Shown here one piece after another: positions 1 to 9,471 of a DNA stretch of 64,000 nucleotides (position 1 is the stretch's first letter; each line of letters opens with the position of its first letter). The notes beneath the pieces were generated by a model, which searched no databases, was not told the origin of the DNA, and was given only the letters and a program-made list of their open reading frames with translations. This DNA comes from Pseudomonas viridiflava (lineage in GTDB: Bacteria; Pseudomonadota; Gammaproteobacteria; Pseudomonadales; Pseudomonadaceae). Both the position numbers and the translations under genes were made by a program. The DNA is taken from NCBI RefSeq assembly GCF_900601905.1, contig NZ_UWFA01000416.1, forward strand, positions 372,001 to 436,000, written 5' to 3'.

Positions 1-299
1 GCCAACCCGGCTACAGCATCATTGGCCTGGCTATCACCGGTGTGCTGCTCGACTTCGCCGTACAGCTGAACATGGTGCTCGGACAACGCGCTGTCTATGC
101 CCTGGACCCCGCCAGCCGCGGACGCTTGAACGCGCTGTACATGACCAGTATTTTCATCGGCGGGGCTATCGGCTCGGCGCTTGCCAGCGCGCTCTACGAG
201 CAGCAAGGCTGGCACGGTGTCGCACTGCTTGGCGCAGGCCTGCCAGTGCTGGCGCTGGTGATGTTTTTGCTGGCTGGGCGTGGCAAGAGAGTCAGCTGA
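1..299 (+). CDS. MFS transporter, C-terminal end (partial)
   Basis: The reading frame is open from the left edge (first full codon at position 3) and stops at 299, so only about the last 98 residues are present. They contain two to three hydrophobic helices and the loop motif DPASRGRLNALYMTSIFIGG, which resembles the C-terminal half of major facilitator drug or metabolite exporters (Bcr/Ara-J type). The substrate cannot be told. The gene converges on the AraC-type regulator that ends at 306, with only 6 bp between them. Confidence 0.75.
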   Translation, partial: QPGYSIIGLAITGVLLDFAVQLNMVLGQRAVYALDPASRGRLNALYMTSIFIGGAIGSALASALYEQQGWHGVALLGAGLPVLALVMFLLAGRGKRVS

Positions 300-305
300 C
301 GCCAC

Positions 306-1178
306 TTACAACCTGGGCACCACAATCGTTTGACGCTGATGGGCGCGCCATACACTCGGTGTTGCCCCCACCAGCCGGGTAAAGACCCGCGTCAGGTGCG
401 GCTGGTCGGCAAAGCCGCAGGTCTGGGCGATGTTCACCAACGACAGGCCGGGCTGCAGGCGCAGCAACTCTTTGGCCTTTTCGACACGCATCTGCAGCAG
501 CCAGGTATGCGGCGCGACCCCGGTCGCCTGCTTGAACGCCCGGGAGAAATGGCTGCGTGACAACGAGCATTCCTGGGCAATGCGCTCCACAGACAGGTCG
601 TTGCCCAGATTGCTGGCAATCAGCTCTTTGGCCAGCCGCTCCTGCAGCGGTGTCAGAGTCGTGGTGAATTTCCCGACGCTGGAAGCGACCCGCCCATACC
701 GAGTGATCGCATGCGCGCACATCGCCAAGACCAGATGGTCAAGAAACAACTGATTGGCCGCCGCCGGGTTACGCAACGCGGGCAACATTGACTGCGCCAG
801 GTGATAGAGCACCTGATCCTGAACCCCTTGCTCGTAGCGCAAGCCATCGATCCGGCGCGCGCCGTTTTCACGCTGGTAGTCATCAAAGGTCTGGCGGGGA
901 ATATTGAAACGAACGTTGTCGTAGGCTGAACGATGCTGGCAGCGCAACTGGTCGCCCATGAACGGCAGCGAGACACTTCCCTTGCGGTACCCGCCGGCAT
1001 AGCTCAGCCTCCGTGCACGCCACAAGCGGTGCTCGGCGAAATCTTCAAGCTGGACGATGATGGAAAACGCATCGGCGCTGGGGATTTCGATGATCCGCTG
1101 CGGATCCGGGCTGGGGTCGGTCACCCGGGTGGCGGTGAATTTCTCTGCGGTCAACTGCGAAACAACGGGCGCGGTCAA
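306..1178 (-). CDS. AraC family transcriptional regulator
   Basis: The protein has 290 residues. The C-terminal third carries the two helix-turn-helix motifs of the AraC/XylS family: the segment around ERIAQECSLSRSHFSRAFKQ and the second around IAQTCGFADQPHLTRVF. The N-terminal 180 residues should bind the effector, but no ligand can be inferred. The frame opens with a TTG codon at 1178, preceded at proper distance by GAGGAAA; a later ATG would cut into the N-terminal domain. Its target may be the neighbouring transporter that ends at 299, which is inference from position only. Confidence 0.85.
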   Translation of the reverse strand: MTAPVVSQLTAEKFTATRVTDPSPDPQRIIEIPSADAFSIIVQLEDFAEHRLWRARRLSYAGGYRKGSVSLPFMGDQLRCQHRSAYDNVRFNIPRQTFDDYQRENGARRIDGLRYEQGVQDQVLYHLAQSMLPALRNPAAANQLFLDHLVLAMCAHAITRYGRVASSVGKFTTTLTPLQERLAKELIASNLGNDLSVERIAQECSLSRSHFSRAFKQATGVAPHTWLLQMRVEKAKELLRLQPGLSLVNIAQTCGFADQPHLTRVFTRLVGATPSVWRAHQRQTIVVPRL

Positions 1179-1263
1179 AACGTTTCCTCAAAGTCATGAC
1201 GTGTGACTGTGGTCACTCTAGCGTCAAACGCTGCACATCGCGACCGTCCTCATCCGCTGCCAG

Positions 1264-2169
1264 TCACTCAGGCGAAATCAACGCCGGACACTGCACCAGA
1301 TGCTCCTTGAGGAATTCGATCAACGCCTGAACAGGCCTCGCGCCCTGGCGGTGCTGCGGATACACCGCTGACAAGGCCAGAGACGGCGTGCGGAACTCAT
1401 CCAGCACACGGACCAGCCGACCGTCCTTTAGCGCGGCCCCGACAATGAACAACGGCAGGTAGGTAATGCCCAGCCCGGCAATCGCCGCATCGCGCAACAG
1501 CTCGCCATTGTTGGCACGCATGCGCCCGCAGAGGCTAACGGCCAACGGCTTGCCGTCACGCTCGAAGCGCCACTGGACCTGGCGGCTGTGGCCATACGGC
1601 AGGCAATCGTGATCTTTCAATGCCTCAGGCTGCTCTGGCTGGCCACGCCGGGCCAGGTAATCAGGGCTGCAACAGAACACCCGCTCGATGCTGGCGATAT
1701 GGCGTGCGATGAGGGTCGAGTCCTCCAGCACACCGATGCGCAGCGCCAGGTCATAGCCCTCGCCCAGCAGGTCCACCGAGCGGTCGCTCAAGTCCACTTC
1801 AACGGAGACTTCGGGGTACTTGTGCAGAAACAGCGGCAACAGCGGCCCCAGATGCTCGATGGCAAACGACAGCGGCGCGGTGATACGGATTGTGCCTCGT
1901 GGCTGGGTGTTCTGCCCGGCGATGCTTTGCTCGGCCTGCTCCAGATCCGCCACCAGACGCAAAGCCGACTCGTAATAAGCCTGGCCCAGGGGCGTGACGT
2001 CCAGCCGGCGGGTGGAGCGATTGAGCAAGCGCACGCCCAGGCGCTCTTCAAGCTGGATCAGACGACGGCTGATGAATTGTTTCGACAGGCCCAGTTGGTC
2101 GGCGGCGGCGGTGAAACTGCCGGACTCCATGACCTGGGTAAAGATGCGCATATCTTCAAAAGGGTTCAT
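1264..2169 (-). CDS. LysR family transcriptional regulator
   Basis: The protein has 301 residues, the standard LysR length. The N-terminal winged helix-turn-helix (residues about 4-62, with TAAADQLGLSKQFISRRLIQ and LGVRLLNRSTRR) is followed by a periplasmic-binding-protein-like effector domain. The sequence resembles the large group of proteobacterial LysR proteins that control quinone reductases or efflux pumps. It is transcribed away from the channel gene starting at 2270; the roughly 100 bp between them probably holds both promoters. The effector is unknown. Confidence 0.88.
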   Translation of the reverse strand: MNPFEDMRIFTQVMESGSFTAAADQLGLSKQFISRRLIQLEERLGVRLLNRSTRRLDVTPLGQAYYESALRLVADLEQAEQSIAGQNTQPRGTIRITAPLSFAIEHLGPLLPLFLHKYPEVSVEVDLSDRSVDLLGEGYDLALRIGVLEDSTLIARHIASIERVFCCSPDYLARRGQPEQPEALKDHDCLPYGHSRQVQWRFERDGKPLAVSLCGRMRANNGELLRDAAIAGLGITYLPLFIVGAALKDGRLVRVLDEFRTPSLALSAVYPQHRQGARPVQALIEFLKEHLVQCPALISPE

Positions 2170-2269
2170 TGTCGCTCACCGGTTGACAGTCAAACGCTTT
2201 CTACCAGCTTTACCCCCTGCCCGCATCTGATTAATCTGCGCTCACTCCCGCTTCTATCAGGTTCCGGCC

Positions 2270-3700
2270 ATGTTCGCGTTCATTCAAAGTTTTCCGATGA
2301 CGGTCGCCACCGTGCTGATTGTCCTCGACCTGATCAGCTGGAACCTGCTGCCGCATCAGCACCGGCTGACCAAGGTCGCTGCGCGCATGGCCGCGTTCCT
2401 GCTGTACAGCGTGGTCATCATCACGGCCGGTCTCAGCCCGCTGGATACCGCGCCCTGGGAAGAAGACAGCGCACGCCATCTGGGCGCCACGGCATTGGAA
2501 ATCATCTGGTGGGTGTTTGCTGCACGCACGCTGACCGAGATCATCGGCACCCTGCTGATGCGCCGCATTGGCCATAGCGGGCGGCTGTTGCAGGAAGTGA
2601 TCGGCGCGGTGATTTTCCTGATCGCCGTGGTGGCGGCTGCGGGCTACGTCCTGCAATTGCCCGTCAAAGGTCTGCTGGCGACGTCCGGGGCGATGGCGAT
2701 CATTGTCGGCCTGGCGTTGCAAAGCACCCTGAGCGACGTGTTCTCGGGGATCATTCTCAACACCACCAAGCCTTATCAGGTTGATGATTCAATCAGCATC
2801 GATGGCGTCGAAGGCAAAGTCGTCGACATCGATTGGCGCGCCACCCATTTGCTGACCGGTACCGGCAGCACGGCGGTGATCCCCAACTCGGTCGCCGCCA
2901 AGGCCAAGATCGTCAACCTCAGTCGGCCCAGGGACATGTTCGGCGTGTCAATCAACATCATGGTCTCGCCGCACATTCGCCCGCGCCGGGTACTGGACGC
3001 TCTGGATCGTGCCCTGCAAGGCAGCAGCGCACTGCTGCAGACGCCCCGCCCGCGTGCAGTGGTCAAGGAAGCCAGCCCGACCACCATCGAATACACCGTC
3101 ACCGGTTTCATCAAAAGCATCGACAACAAGAGCGACGTGCGCAACCTGCTGTTCGACCTTGCCTACCGCCATCTGGAAGCCGCAGGCATCGCCTGGCAAT
3201 CGGACGTCAAGACCGAGCCTGCCTCCCGGGCGCGAGTCTTGCTGGATGAAGTCAAAGTGTTCCGCGCGTTGAGCGCCGAGGAGCGCAATCACCTCGCGCA
3301 GACCATGACGTTGCAGGAATACGCTGCCGGGCAAGTGATTATCGAAGCCGATGAAGTGACCGACAGCCTGCTGGTGATCGCCACCGGCGTGGTGACCGCG
3401 CAGATCAATGACGGCAGTGATTTCGTGGAAGCCGGGCGCATGGGGCCCAGCGAGGTCATGGGCGAACAGAGCATTCTCAGCGACACCCCGTCCGGAGCGC
3501 GCTTTACCGCCCTCACCTCGTGTGTGGTGTACCGGATCGACAAAGCCGTCGCCCGGGAAACCATGGAGCAGCAAGGCCAGATCAAGAACGCCCTGAAAAA
3601 ACTCCAGGCCGTACGTGAGCACGGTGCGCAGTCGCTACTGACTGAAAAGCCTGCCGTCGTCAAAAAAGGCAGCTTCCTGGGTTGGTTGCAGAAACGCTGA
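2270..3700 (+). CDS. MscS-type channel with C-terminal cyclic nucleotide-binding domain
   Basis: The protein has 476 residues. About four transmembrane helices fill residues 1-125. The MscS pore and beta domain follow at about 135-310, with GLALQSTLSDVFSGIIL and the VIPNS motif. From about residue 328 there is a cyclic nucleotide-binding fold with the GEQSILSDTPSGARFTA phosphate-binding cassette, where the arginine contacts the cyclic phosphate. This is the architecture of the bacterial cyclic nucleotide-gated (bCNG) branch of the MscS superfamily. Members respond weakly or not at all to membrane tension and may be opened by cAMP; that is family knowledge and is not shown here. Confidence 0.88.
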   Translation: MFAFIQSFPMTVATVLIVLDLISWNLLPHQHRLTKVAARMAAFLLYSVVIITAGLSPLDTAPWEEDSARHLGATALEIIWWVFAARTLTEIIGTLLMRRIGHSGRLLQEVIGAVIFLIAVVAAAGYVLQLPVKGLLATSGAMAIIVGLALQSTLSDVFSGIILNTTKPYQVDDSISIDGVEGKVVDIDWRATHLLTGTGSTAVIPNSVAAKAKIVNLSRPRDMFGVSINIMVSPHIRPRRVLDALDRALQGSSALLQTPRPRAVVKEASPTTIEYTVTGFIKSIDNKSDVRNLLFDLAYRHLEAAGIAWQSDVKTEPASRARVLLDEVKVFRALSAEERNHLAQTMTLQEYAAGQVIIEADEVTDSLLVIATGVVTAQINDGSDFVEAGRMGPSEVMGEQSILSDTPSGARFTALTSCVVYRIDKAVARETMEQQGQIKNALKKLQAVREHGAQSLLTEKPAVVKKGSFLGWLQKR

Positions 3701-3781
3701 TCATGGTTTCCAATGTTGCGGCGATGCGTCAGGCATCGCCATTGGCAACTACCCTGTTGGATCGCACAGGAGGAACAGACC

Positions 3782-4258
3782 ATGATCAAGAAAGTCGGCC
3801 CGACTGAAATCCAGCGCAAGCATCGCGCTTCCTGCCACTGTGGTGCGGTGGTCCTGGAGCTGGATCTACCGGACGGTATCGTCGATCCACGACGCTGCGA
3901 CTGCTCGATGTGTCGGCGCAAAGGCGCGATTGTCGCCACGGTCGCGCGCGATGGCTTCAAGGTGATCCAGGGCCAGAGCCAGCTGCGGCTTTACCAGTTC
4001 AATACCCTCACCGCCCAGCACCACTTCTGCGGCAATTGCGGCATCTATACCCATCATCAACGCCGCTCAGCCCCTGATCAGTACGGCTACAACGTCGCTT
4101 GCCTGGAAGGTGTGAACCCTTTTGACCTGGGGCCGATCAAAACCAGCGACGGGGTCAATCACCCTGCCGACCGGCCACCGACACCGGCCGCAGCGCAACA
4201 CAGCCCTAACGAGCTGAAAATGGACTCCACCAATAACAGGACGGGATCTACAACATGA
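3782..4258 (+). CDS. GFA family protein (Mss4-like zinc fold)
   Basis: The 158-residue product has the zinc ligands of the glutathione-dependent formaldehyde-activating enzyme (GFA) family: CHCG near residue 19, the DCSMCRRKGA segment, and CGNCGIYTHHQ. The start at 3782 is preceded by AGGAGG; an in-frame ATG at 3713 lacks such a site. Family members bind zinc and some react with glutathione adducts, but most have no proven substrate. The stop overlaps the start of the next gene by the sequence ATGA, so the two are translationally coupled. The last 25 residues look unstructured. Confidence 0.85.
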   Translation: MIKKVGPTEIQRKHRASCHCGAVVLELDLPDGIVDPRRCDCSMCRRKGAIVATVARDGFKVIQGQSQLRLYQFNTLTAQHHFCGNCGIYTHHQRRSAPDQYGYNVACLEGVNPFDLGPIKTSDGVNHPADRPPTPAAAQHSPNELKMDSTNNRTGSTT

Positions 4259-5208
4259 TGCAAAGCAAAGCTGACATCCTGGTATGGGGCCCAATGCACG
4301 CCTCTCTGACAGAAAACCTGGCGCGTGATTTCACGGTCCACAACCGCTGGGAAATTGCCGACCTGGATAGCTGGGCCACGTCCCATGGCGAGAAGATCCG
4401 CGGCATCGTGACCAGCGGCGTGCATGGCACCGACAACGCGTTGCTCGAACGCCTGCCCAACCTTGAAGTGGTCAGCAGTTTCGGCGTCGGCTATGACGCG
4501 GTCGATACCGGTTACCTCGCCAGCCGCGGCATCCAGCTGAGTAACACCCCTGACGTGCTCAACAATGCCGTTGCCGAGACTGCACTGGCGTTGCTGCTGT
4601 GTGTTTCACGCAAGATCAGCGAAGCGGAGCGCTTCGTGCGCGCAGGCAAGTGGACCCAGGGCAAATTCCCGCTGGGCCGTGACCTGTCAGGCAAGACCTG
4701 CGGCATCGTTGGCCTGGGCAAGATCGGCAAGACCATCGCCAGGCGCGCTGCCGCGTTCGACATGAACATTGCCTACTTCCGCCGGGGCCAGGCATATCCT
4801 GACGTTTCTTACACCCACTACGCTGACCTTGAGGAATTGGCCAGGGTTTCGGATTATCTGGTGGTGATCGTGCCCGGTGGGCCGGACACCGAGAAACTGA
4901 TCAACGCTCGGGTGCTCAAAGCGCTGGGGCCAGACGCTTATCTGATCAACGTGGCCCGAGGCTCGGTGGTCGATGAAAAGGCGCTGGTTGCCGCGTTGCA
5001 AGCGGGTGAAATTGCCGGTGCCGCGCTGGACGTGTTCGAAGACGAGCCGAACGTACCTGAAGCTTTGTTGGGCATGGATCAGGTGGTGCTGACCCCGCAT
5101 ATCGGCAGCGGCACCTATGAAACCCGCCAGGCCATGGCAGACCTGGTGTTTGCCAACTTGAGTGGGTATTTCAAGGACGGCAAACTGGTGACGGGTGTGG
5201 CTTTGTAA
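4255..5208 (+). CDS. D-2-hydroxyacid dehydrogenase
   Basis: The 317-residue protein has the NAD(P)-binding motif GLGKIGKTIARR near residue 152. It also has the catalytic arginine in VARGS (about residue 235), an acidic partner further on, and the catalytic histidine in TPHIGSGT (about 282). It most resembles glyoxylate/hydroxypyruvate reductase-like members, which reduce 2-keto acids to D-2-hydroxy acids in the cytoplasm. It is the second gene of a coupled pair with the GFA protein, overlapping it by 4 bp. The exact substrate is not determined. Confidence 0.87.
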   Translation: MMQSKADILVWGPMHASLTENLARDFTVHNRWEIADLDSWATSHGEKIRGIVTSGVHGTDNALLERLPNLEVVSSFGVGYDAVDTGYLASRGIQLSNTPDVLNNAVAETALALLLCVSRKISEAERFVRAGKWTQGKFPLGRDLSGKTCGIVGLGKIGKTIARRAAAFDMNIAYFRRGQAYPDVSYTHYADLEELARVSDYLVVIVPGGPDTEKLINARVLKALGPDAYLINVARGSVVDEKALVAALQAGEIAGAALDVFEDEPNVPEALLGMDQVVLTPHIGSGTYETRQAMADLVFANLSGYFKDGKLVTGVAL

Positions 5209-5224
5209 ATCAGCAACACCCACT

Positions 5225-5315
5225 GGTGGGACCGGCTTTAGCCGGGAAAGGGCCGACATATCCCCTGTAGCTGTATGGCCGGGAAGCCGCCTTCCCGGCT
5301 AAAGCCGGTCCCACC
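5225..5315. repeat. REPIN (two inverted REP elements)
   Basis: Two inverted copies of the Pseudomonas REP core (GGGACCGGCTTTAGCCGGGAA and its complement) face each other across about 45 bp between the dehydrogenase and the HDOD gene. The same core recurs at 22185-22279, 40983-41007 and, degenerately, at 9371-9443. Confidence 0.9.
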
Positions 5316-5428
5316 CCCTACCCATTGCAAATATGTTCACTGTTTCACGCATTTAACAGCCCACTGCCGTGCACGCTCCCCAATTTCGCCTATCGTTCGT
5401 TGCAGGATGAGAAAAAGGTGAGTCGTCT

Positions 5429-6253
5429 ATGAGCATTGAAACGCTGTTCGCCAATCTGCACAGTCTTCCCAGCATTCCCAAGGTCGCGCAGGATCTTATT
5501 CTGCAGTTCGACAGCCCGTCCTCCAGCCTCGAAAGCATCGCCCGCAACATCGAAAAGGATCCGGTGATTTCGGCGAAGATTCTGCGCCTGGCCAACTCCG
5601 CCAGATTTCGCGGTTCCCGGGAATCGTCCAGTATCGAAGACGCCGCTATGCGCCTGGGCTTCAACACCTTGCGCACTCTGGTCCTGGCGTCGGCGGTCAC
5701 CGGTGCGTTCAAGGCCGGACCCAGCTTTGACCTCAAGGGCTTCTGGCTCAAGAGCTTTCAGGTTGCAGGCATCTGCCGCATGATCGCCAAACAGACTGGC
5801 GCTGACCCGGAGGTTGCCTTCACCTGCGGCGTCATGCATGACATTGGCGAGTTGCTGATTCAGACCGGCGCCCCGGACGTGGCCGAGCGCATCAATGCGG
5901 CCAGCAAGACAGGCACCCCGGGGCGGGCCGCCAACGAAACGGTACAGTTGGGCTTCGGCTACCCGGAAGTGGGCGAAGAGCTGGCCAAGCGCTGGCATTT
6001 GCCGCAGGTCATTCAACAGGCCATCGCGTATCAGGCCAAACCCCTGCAAGCGCCCGCAGACGCCCCTCTACCGCGCATTGTCGCTCAGGCCATGTTGATT
6101 TCCGATGCACTGGAAGCACACGGCGGCGCCACGCCCGAAGCCCAACAGGCCGTGACAGGGCCATTGACCGAAGGGCTGAATCTGGATGCGCTATTCGCCG
6201 GACTGCCCGCTGTGCTGGAAGCGGACAAGGCATTTGCGGAGTTGTTGAATTAG
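5429..6253 (+). CDS. HDOD domain protein
   Basis: The 274-residue protein is made almost entirely of an HDOD domain, a catalytically degenerate relative of HD phosphohydrolases. It begins with LFANLHSLPSIPKVAQDLILQ and contains ISAKILRLANSARF and CGVMHDIGELLI, typical of the family. HDOD proteins in gammaproteobacteria act in signalling and in control of motility or biofilm, but no partner is visible here. The ATG at 5429 is preceded by AGGTGAG. The gene stands alone between two REPIN elements. Confidence 0.88.
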   Translation: MSIETLFANLHSLPSIPKVAQDLILQFDSPSSSLESIARNIEKDPVISAKILRLANSARFRGSRESSSIEDAAMRLGFNTLRTLVLASAVTGAFKAGPSFDLKGFWLKSFQVAGICRMIAKQTGADPEVAFTCGVMHDIGELLIQTGAPDVAERINAASKTGTPGRAANETVQLGFGYPEVGEELAKRWHLPQVIQQAIAYQAKPLQAPADAPLPRIVAQAMLISDALEAHGGATPEAQQAVTGPLTEGLNLDALFAGLPAVLEADKAFAELLN

Positions 6254-6265
6254 CGGAACACACAC

Positions 6266-6352
6266 TGTGGGAGCGGTGCTTGCCCGCGATACAGGCACCG
6301 CAGATGGCTAGGGTTTTGCGGTGCCTGTATCGCGGGCAAGCACCGATCCCAC
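6266..6352. repeat. REPIN, second class
   Basis: A near-perfect long inverted repeat, GTGGGAGCGGTGCTTGCCCG with its complement, is separated by a short loop just after the HDOD stop codon. The core differs from the class at 5225. It could also serve as a transcription barrier between two convergent genes. Confidence 0.88.
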
Positions 6353-6361
6353 CTGGATCTG

Positions 6362-7366
6362 TTATTTACCTGCCAACCCCGAAATCAGTGCCTTGTTGAA
6401 ACCCGCCGGGTCTTCCATTTGCGGCGCGTGGCCCATACCCGGAAATTCCACCAGCTTCGCACCGGGGATCATTTTCGCCGCGTTTTTGCCCAGTACCTTG
6501 TAATTGCCCAGCTTCGCCTTGAGCTGCGCAGAGACAATGTCGCTGCCGATCGCCGTGGTATCCGCATCGCCGATCATCAGTAACGTCGGGACTTTCAGGT
6601 CGCCGAACTCGTAATACACCGGCTGAGTGAAAATCATGTCGTAGATCAGCGCCGAGTTCCAGGCCACCGCCTCCTTGCCCGGCCCTTTGCTCAGCCCGGC
6701 CAGCATGTCCACCCACTTGTCGTACTCCGGCTTCCAGCGCCCGGCGTAGTAAGTGTTCTGCTCATACTTGCGAATGCCCTCGGCGCTGACGTTCAGCTCC
6801 CGGGCGTACCACTGATCAACCGTGCGATACGGCACACCCAACGCCTTCCAGTCTTCCAGACCAATAGGGTTGACCATGACCAACTGCTGCGTCTGCTGCG
6901 GATACATCAGCGCGTAACGGGTGGCAAGCATGCCCCCGGTGGAGTGGCCGATGACCGTGGCTTTGTCGACCCCCAGCTTGCTCAACAAGGCATGGGTATT
7001 GGTCGCCAGTTGCTGGAAGGTGTACTGATAGTTGTCCGGTTTACTGGACGTGCAAAAGCCGATCTGATCCGGCGCGATCACCCGGAACCCCGCGCTGCTC
7101 AGGGCTTTGATGCTGTCTTCCCAGGTGGCGGCGCAGAAGTTCTTGCCATGCAACAGCACCACGGTTTTGCCATTGGCTTTGCCTTGGGCGGCAACATCCA
7201 TATAGCCCATCTCCAGGTTTTTACCCTGAGACTGGAATTCGAATTTGGCCAAAGGATGCGGGTATTCAAAACCTTCCAGCTGCTTGCCGTAACCGGGCGT
7301 CTCGGCCATGGCGCCCACAGGTATCGCCAGCGCCAGCAGGAAACCGGCTGTTGATGCTAAACGCAT
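6362..7366 (-). CDS. Secreted alpha/beta hydrolase
   Basis: The 334-residue protein starts with a Sec signal peptide (MRLASTAGFLLALAIPVGAMA). It then follows the alpha/beta hydrolase plan, with the oxyanion-side motif LLHGKNF near residue 75, the nucleophile elbow GHSTGG near residue 140, and the late histidine in PGMGHAPQME near residue 315. It is probably a periplasmic esterase or similar enzyme; the substrate is unknown. A TGGAGTGA ribosome-binding site precedes the ATG at 7366. It is transcribed alone. Confidence 0.88.
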   Translation of the reverse strand: MRLASTAGFLLALAIPVGAMAETPGYGKQLEGFEYPHPLAKFEFQSQGKNLEMGYMDVAAQGKANGKTVVLLHGKNFCAATWEDSIKALSSAGFRVIAPDQIGFCTSSKPDNYQYTFQQLATNTHALLSKLGVDKATVIGHSTGGMLATRYALMYPQQTQQLVMVNPIGLEDWKALGVPYRTVDQWYARELNVSAEGIRKYEQNTYYAGRWKPEYDKWVDMLAGLSKGPGKEAVAWNSALIYDMIFTQPVYYEFGDLKVPTLLMIGDADTTAIGSDIVSAQLKAKLGNYKVLGKNAAKMIPGAKLVEFPGMGHAPQMEDPAGFNKALISGLAGK

Positions 7367-7485
7367 GTGTGATCACTCCAGAGAAAAAACCAGCCCAAAG
7401 TGATACACCGGGCGTTGCGCCATGGGCAAGCGGTGAAACATCAAGTAAGAGTTAAGCCCGGCTCTCTCAAGGCAGCGCCCTGCCC

Positions 7486-9327
7486 CTATCGATACCCCCG
7501 CGCCTGCAGATCAAACAGCTGGGCATACCGCCCGCCCGCCGCCACGAGGCTGGCATGATCGCCGCGCTCCAGGACACGGCCCTGATCCAGCACCACAATA
7601 TGATCGGCATTGCGCACGCTGGAGAAACGGTGGGAGATCAGCAACGTCATACGGCCCTTGGCATACTCGCGAAAGTGATCAAACACCGCTGCCTCGGCTC
7701 CGGCATCCAGCGCAGCCGTGGGTTCATCGAGAATCAACAGGTCGGCGTTGCGCCGCATATACGCCCGGGACAGCGCGATTTTCTGCCATTGCCCACCGGA
7801 CAACTCCTGCCCTCCGGCAAACCAGCGGCCCAATTGGGTGGCGTAGCCTTTATCCAGCCGTTCGATGAATTGCGCAGCCATGCCCTGGCTAGCCGCCTCG
7901 CGCCAGCGCGCTTCTTCGCCAAACGCATCAATATCGCCGACTCCGAGATTCTCGCCGACCACGAACTGATAACGAATGTAGTCCTGAAAGATCACCCCGA
8001 TGCGCCGCCGCAGGGCGTCTTCGCTCCAGTCGTTGAGGTCACTGCCATCGAGCAGGATTCGCCCCCCGTCGGGCCGATACAGGCGGGTCAGCAACTTGAT
8101 GATGGTGGTTTTGCCGGAGCCATTCTCGCCCACCAGCGCCACACTGCGCCCAGGCGACAGGTGCAGGTCGATATCGAGCAGCGTCGGGTGGCTGGAGCCC
8201 GGGTAGCTGAAACCCACGCCTTCGAAACGCAGGCCGTCGCCTGGAAGCGCGCCTTGGGTCAGATGGCCGGTTTCCACAGGCACTGGCTGGCCGAGGTAGT
8301 CGTAAAGGTCGGCCAGGTACAAACCGTCCTCGTACAGACCACTGATGGCGCTGAGGCTGCTGCTGACCGCGCTTTGCCCCTGCTTGAACAGCACCAGGTA
8401 CATGGTCATCTGCCCGAGGGTGATCTGCCCATGCACGGCATCGATCACGATCCAGCCATAAGCGAAATAGAACGCACTGGTGCCCAGCAGGCCCAGCAGA
8501 AAGCCCCAGCCGTCGCGCCGCAGGGTCAGCCGCCGATCCTCGGCGTAGAGTCGCTCGAAGGTGTCGCGGTAACGCTGCATCAACAAGGGGCCGAAGCCAA
8601 ACAGCTTCACCTCCTTGATGTAGGTTTCGTGGGACAGCAGGGTTTCGATGTAGTTTTGCTGACGGCTTTCCGGAGCGCGGCGGGTAAACAGCCGAAATGC
8701 GTCGCCGGAAAAATGCGCCTCGGCGAAGAATACCGGCAGTGCACCGATCACCAGAATCAGCAGCGCCCAGGGCGAAAAATGGATCAGCAAGATGCCGAAG
8801 CTGATCAGCGAAATCAGGTTCTGCACCAGCCCCAGGGACTTGGTCACCAGCGCCAGTGGCCGGGTCGAAGCCTCGCGGCGCACCCTCACCAGCTTGTCGT
8901 AGAATTCCGAGTCTTCGAACTGGACCAGCGACAAAGTCTGGGCTTTCTCGAGGATCAAGGTGTTGACCTTCTGCCCCAACTGGACCCGCAGCAAGGCTTG
9001 CTGAACCGACAGTGCCCGTTGTGTCCCCGCCAACAACGCCAGCACACCGGCCTCAAGCAAAACGTAGCGCAACACAGGCCACAACGGCGCCTCGCCGGTA
9101 GCCGCATGCAACTGCATGGCCGCGACGACTGCATCGACAATACGCTGACCGAGCCACGCTGCCAGGGCTGGCAGCACACCGGCAATCAGCGTGGCAACAA
9201 TCAGCCCGAGGGATAAACCCCGGGACGTGGTCCACACCAGGCCCATGGCACGACGCGCCTGAGCGAGAAAAGCAGTGAAGCGGCTGACGACAGGCATGCA
9301 GGTGGGGCCTTTTTCAGTTGCAATCAT
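7486..9327 (-). CDS. ABC exporter, fused permease and ATPase
   Basis: The 613-residue protein has a six-helix membrane domain (about residues 25-340). The ATPase domain follows, with Walker A VGENGSGKTT (about 399), the signature LSGGQWQK (about 505) and Walker B LLILDEPTAALD (about 529). This is a half-transporter that should act as a dimer, of the MsbA/bacteriocin-exporter type. An in-frame ATG at 9297 is an equally good start and would remove ten residues. No substrate or peptide gene is adjacent. Confidence 0.88.
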   Translation of the reverse strand: MIATEKGPTCMPVVSRFTAFLAQARRAMGLVWTTSRGLSLGLIVATLIAGVLPALAAWLGQRIVDAVVAAMQLHAATGEAPLWPVLRYVLLEAGVLALLAGTQRALSVQQALLRVQLGQKVNTLILEKAQTLSLVQFEDSEFYDKLVRVRREASTRPLALVTKSLGLVQNLISLISFGILLIHFSPWALLILVIGALPVFFAEAHFSGDAFRLFTRRAPESRQQNYIETLLSHETYIKEVKLFGFGPLLMQRYRDTFERLYAEDRRLTLRRDGWGFLLGLLGTSAFYFAYGWIVIDAVHGQITLGQMTMYLVLFKQGQSAVSSSLSAISGLYEDGLYLADLYDYLGQPVPVETGHLTQGALPGDGLRFEGVGFSYPGSSHPTLLDIDLHLSPGRSVALVGENGSGKTTIIKLLTRLYRPDGGRILLDGSDLNDWSEDALRRRIGVIFQDYIRYQFVVGENLGVGDIDAFGEEARWREAASQGMAAQFIERLDKGYATQLGRWFAGGQELSGGQWQKIALSRAYMRRNADLLILDEPTAALDAGAEAAVFDHFREYAKGRMTLLISHRFSSVRNADHIVVLDQGRVLERGDHASLVAAGGRYAQLFDLQARGYR

Positions 9328-9370
9328 ATCGGTGGGGGATTCTGTATGGCCTGCAATGCACGTTTCTCAT

Positions 9371-9443
9371 GAAACCGGCTCTAATCGGGGAAGCTTGCAG
9401 GTGTGCCATCACCGGCCACTTCCCGGCTGAAGCCGGTCCCACA
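9371..9443. repeat. Degenerate REPIN
   Basis: A well-kept REP core (TTCCCGGCTGAAGCCGGTCC) at 9419-9443 is preceded by a weakly conserved inverted partner at about 9371-9393. The pair lies in the divergent region between the ABC exporter and the DUF1810 gene. Confidence 0.7.
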
Positions 9444-9471
9444 GACCAAACCGGTCCCGAGGAGGTTCAAC

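Noticed and set aside
5225..6352. Regularly spaced palindromes that could suggest a CRISPR array
   Set aside because: They are inverted pairs of Pseudomonas REP cores at separate loci, without direct repeats and unique spacers.
7555..9216. A 553-codon open frame on the plus strand
   Set aside because: It is antisense to the intact ABC exporter and its translation is low-complexity Gln/His-rich, typical of a shadow frame.
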